Positions 61,779 to 64,000 of a DNA stretch of 64,000 bases are shown here, in pieces (the stretch's first letter is position 1; each line of letters starts with the position of its first letter). Location of the stretch: contig NW_019091545.1 in NCBI RefSeq assembly GCF_001949145.1, positions 376,055-440,054 of the forward strand. Reading direction: 5' to 3'. The translations under genes and the position numbers were made by a program. This DNA is from Acanthaster planci (taxonomy: Eukaryota; Echinodermata; Asteroidea; Valvatida; Acanthasteridae). Under the pieces are notes generated by a model. That model was not told the origin of the DNA and searched no databases. It saw only the letters and a list, made by a program, of their open reading frames with translations.

Positions 61779-61955
61779 CTTTTTCTCAGATGAGTTTTCC
61801 TCCGGTGGTGGTCCTCCAAAATGTTCCATCTTTTTTGCTTTACCGGTGAACCAGTTCTGAATCTTAGCAGGCATCAGCGGCAGTAGATACGGTTGCAAGA
61901 AACGGTGGAACACCCACAAGAAAAGCGGAATGACGATGCATGGTAGGCAAACCAT
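61779..61955 (-). CDS. UPF0729 protein, C18orf32 homologue (first coding exon)
   Basis: The exon encodes 59 residues starting MVCLPCIVIPLFLWVFHRFL, then QPYLLPLMPAKIQNWF, and ends SSEKK. This matches the conserved N-terminus of the UPF0729/C18orf32 family (human begins MVCIPCIVIPVLLW): a Cys-x-x-Cys start and a hydrophobic helix. The family is small (about 76 residues in human), associated with ER and lipid-droplet membranes; molecular function is poorly defined. A donor (AAG then GTGTGT) ends the exon in phase 0. The family usually ends soon after a Lys-rich stretch, so the last exon may add only a few residues; I could not find it. If unspliced, the frame runs to 61686 (89 residues). It is divergent from MRPS16. 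Confidence 0.88.
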
Positions 61956-63040
61956 TGTTTGTGAATTGTTTGGTTTTTCTTTCCAGCAGCTGCGACTTCA
62001 AATTTATCTGGAGTAATCTCCTTGGAGTACGAGACAGAACAGATGAAACCACGAGGCAACAGAATAAAATGCAGTGGTGCAGTGACTTACATTTAGTTAC
62101 AGTTACACGTCAACTTAATTCGGAATTCTGACGGTGATGTGATGAAATATAATGAGCGTTATGATGAGTGTTTGCTCACGCACGGTCAGCATAGTCGGCA
62201 CTCATTTCTGTGAAATACGGCCTTATCGTCACGAGTCTGGGTGCCAGATAACTCGAAGATTAGGCCCTTTTCCAATACTCGACTTGGGTCCGTTCAGGCC
62301 TCGTTCCGAAAACCAATCCCCGATTTTGGGCCTGAAGCGTTTAAAATAAATTAGATTATTGTAATTTCTGGCTGTCTTGCATCTCATTTGATGTTTTGTG
62401 GCACTATTAAACTAATTACTGCGCTTATAGCTTCAACGTCAGCTAGTTAAAAAACAGTTGAAGCCTGAGACGCAGCCGGAGTTGAGAATTGGAAAACGGC
62501 CTAGCCTTCTACTACATTCGAAAGTCTAGGTACCAGACTACACATAGTGAGCTAATTTTAAGTAATTTGTAGTCTGGTGACTCCAAAAGTTTGCAGCGGT
62601 GAGCAGCGTTTTGCCGTGAAATCAAACGTGTAAAAAAGACCTTTTGCCTGTGACATTTACGGGTTAGGTATTTCTATTTGACATTTTCGTAGTTTGTTAC
62701 ACTTTTGTGGAAGTCAAAACGAGGAACGATCAGCTGACGACTGAATGAACTTGACAACACACAAGATCATCAGCACTCAGTCAACATGGTTAAAATTAAA
62801 TTTGTGGAGGTTTCGGGCGCGGGGGTCGGGGTGGTCATGCAAGTCATGGTGTTTTCATTGTGAAAGATGTCAGTAAATCGTTATGTGATTTTGTTTTCCT
62901 TCCTACCCAGATACCCAGAGCAAGGTGACAAAGCCATGAGTCATCTGGTTGTCATGCAGCATTCAGATTTTTAATGTCACGTTTTCTTTCAGAATCACAC
63001 CGGCAGTGCTACATGTAAGTGAAATAAAAGTGCCGTCAGT
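61956..63040. other. divergent promoter region of UPF0729 and MRPS16
   Basis: About 1.1 kb separates the two start codons. The MRPS16 ATG exon has an acceptor (TTTCTTTCAG) ending at 62992, so MRPS16 has a 5' UTR intron. A GTGAGC at about 62599 is one possible donor for its first exon. No other gene is supported. The sequence is less AT-rich than the adjoining 55-61 kb. Confidence 0.5.
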
Positions 63041-63836
63041 ATGCCAGCAAAACTGAGGGTGATGATCCGCCTTGCCCGGCATGGTTGCACAAATCGACCC
63101 TTTTACCACGTGGTGGCAATCCACAACCGACGAAGCCGTAATAGTGGGGCTTACCTGGAACAGCTGGGCACCTATGACCCCATGCCTAACAATCACAATG
63201 AGAAACTTGTCAGCTTCAACTTTGAGAGGGTCAAGTACTGGTTGGCCAAGGGGGCTACACCAACTAGACCAGTTGCTATGCTACTTGGTATGTGTACATT
63301 AGCCTGCACCTATGCAAGTCTGGTCCAAGCCAATTTGGCTCATCAGGCTGGTGTTTATCTCCAGTTTCCTTGGCATGAAATGACTGAGAATATTTCTATT
63401 CCCCCTGGATGGTATGCCAGTCCACTGCGGGTGGCTTCCCTAGCTAATGCTGGTACCCGTTTATGCTCCTGGGTGGAGAGATGCAAGGAGGGGTGAAGTG
63501 ACTATTCGAAGGGCCACACATACTGCTAACAGCTGGATTCAAACCTCCAACCCTATGACTGGAAGCCACAGACCCTAACCACTTTGCCACGTGCCCCCCT
63601 AGCTGCACCTATACTCATCATTAATTTGTGCACATTCAGTCAAAAATTAGTCAGTGACAGTTGGACCATCATGTGTAACGTCTTTTTAAAAATTTTGTTA
63701 CTTTTTAGGTTTGTCTGGTTTCCTGCCTCTTCACCCAATGAGCACTGTGCTAGCAAGAAGAGCCCAGGCTAAGGCTGAGGAGAAAGCTAAGAAGGCAGCA
63801 GAGGAGGCAAAGCAAGAAGAGGAGGAGATGAGCTGA
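63041..63836 (+). CDS. MRPS16: mitochondrial small ribosomal subunit protein bS16m (MRPS16)
   Basis: Two coding exons, 63041..63287 and 63709..63836 (phase 1; donor GTATGT, acceptor TTTTTAG), give 124 residues. Conserved bS16 features: IRLARHGCTNRPFYHVVA near the start, YLEQLGTYDPMPN, EKLVSFNFERVKYWL and, across the splice, LLGLSGFLPLHPM. The lysine/glutamate-rich C-terminal tail ends QEEEEMS. Human MRPS16 is 137 residues with a longer N-terminus. The protein is a component of the mitoribosome small subunit, imported into the matrix. The Met-Pro-Ala start has an upstream in-exon 5' UTR; no separate presequence is evident. Confidence 0.95.
63525..63600 (-). repeat. tRNA-derived SINE in the MRPS16 intron
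   Basis: On the minus strand GGGGGCACGTGGCAAAGTGG begins a tRNA-like head with an A-box-like TGGCAAAGTGGTTA; the B-box GGTTTGAATCC is at 63535-63545. Spacing fits a tRNA head. It lies antisense in the only coding intron of MRPS16. Confidence 0.65.
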
Positions 63837-64000
63837 TGCTGCCATGGCAACCAAACTGCATCAAAACTCCAGCTTGTGTGGAAATTCCAATTTACCAACT
63901 TCAGGAAAAAGCAATCATTTAGGAAAGGGAGTTTACCAGCCAAAACTATTCACACCTTGTGTTTTACATTGAGTGCAACTGGTTCGCAGCGGACTGTGCT

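Overview
The window is animal genomic DNA: intron-rich genes with GT-AG introns, long AT-leaning non-coding stretches, many short repeats and several large fold-back (palindromic) elements. The gene set (LARP6, DCTN3, an ADAMTS7/12-type protease, a secretory cyclophilin, two SLC39A1-3-type zinc transporters, C18orf32 homologue, MRPS16) is bilaterian. Marked enrichment of TACATGTA-type words and moderate intron sizes suggest a marine invertebrate, perhaps a deuterostome such as a lancelet or hemichordate; this species guess is inference only.

Layout, left to right. 1-~3000: 3' part of an unidentified multi-exon gene on the minus strand, running off the left edge. 6805-10814 (-): LARP6 in two coding exons. 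12675-18090 (-): dynactin subunit 3 in seven coding exons, with a 775-base assembly gap in intron 5. 21344-42993 (-): a complete ADAMTS7/12-like secreted metalloprotease, rebuilt here as 22 phase-consistent coding exons giving 1268 residues. 46427-48173 (-): an ER/secretory cyclophilin in four coding exons plus a 5' UTR exon. 50263-51318 (-) and 53853-55031 (+): two single-exon ZIP zinc transporters, divergent paralogues about 2.5 kb apart. 55-60 kb is mostly non-coding. 60304-61449 (-): a broken small gene with a domain start like the DUF3504/Crypton-derived proteins. 61779-61955 (-) and 63041-63836 (+): the UPF0729 (C18orf32) homologue and mitochondrial ribosomal protein S16, head to head.

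The genes do not form one pathway. LARP6 (collagen mRNA binding in vertebrates), PPIB-type cyclophilin (collagen folding) and ADAMTS7 (matrix proteolysis) are all on human chromosome 15q, so part of this neighbourhood may reflect old chromosomal linkage.

The most unusual structural signal is the set of long inverted repeats at 1717-2109, 6139-6278, 8351-9333 and 16989-17856, all in or beside transcribed minus-strand genes and each with a different sequence. The 16989-17856 element is nested: each arm carries its own smaller inverted repeat. The most unusual protein feature is the ADAMTS C-terminal half, which has a tyrosine-rich acidic linker in place of the mucin-like region, a thrombospondin repeat lacking a conserved cysteine, and fewer repeats than vertebrate ADAMTS7/12.
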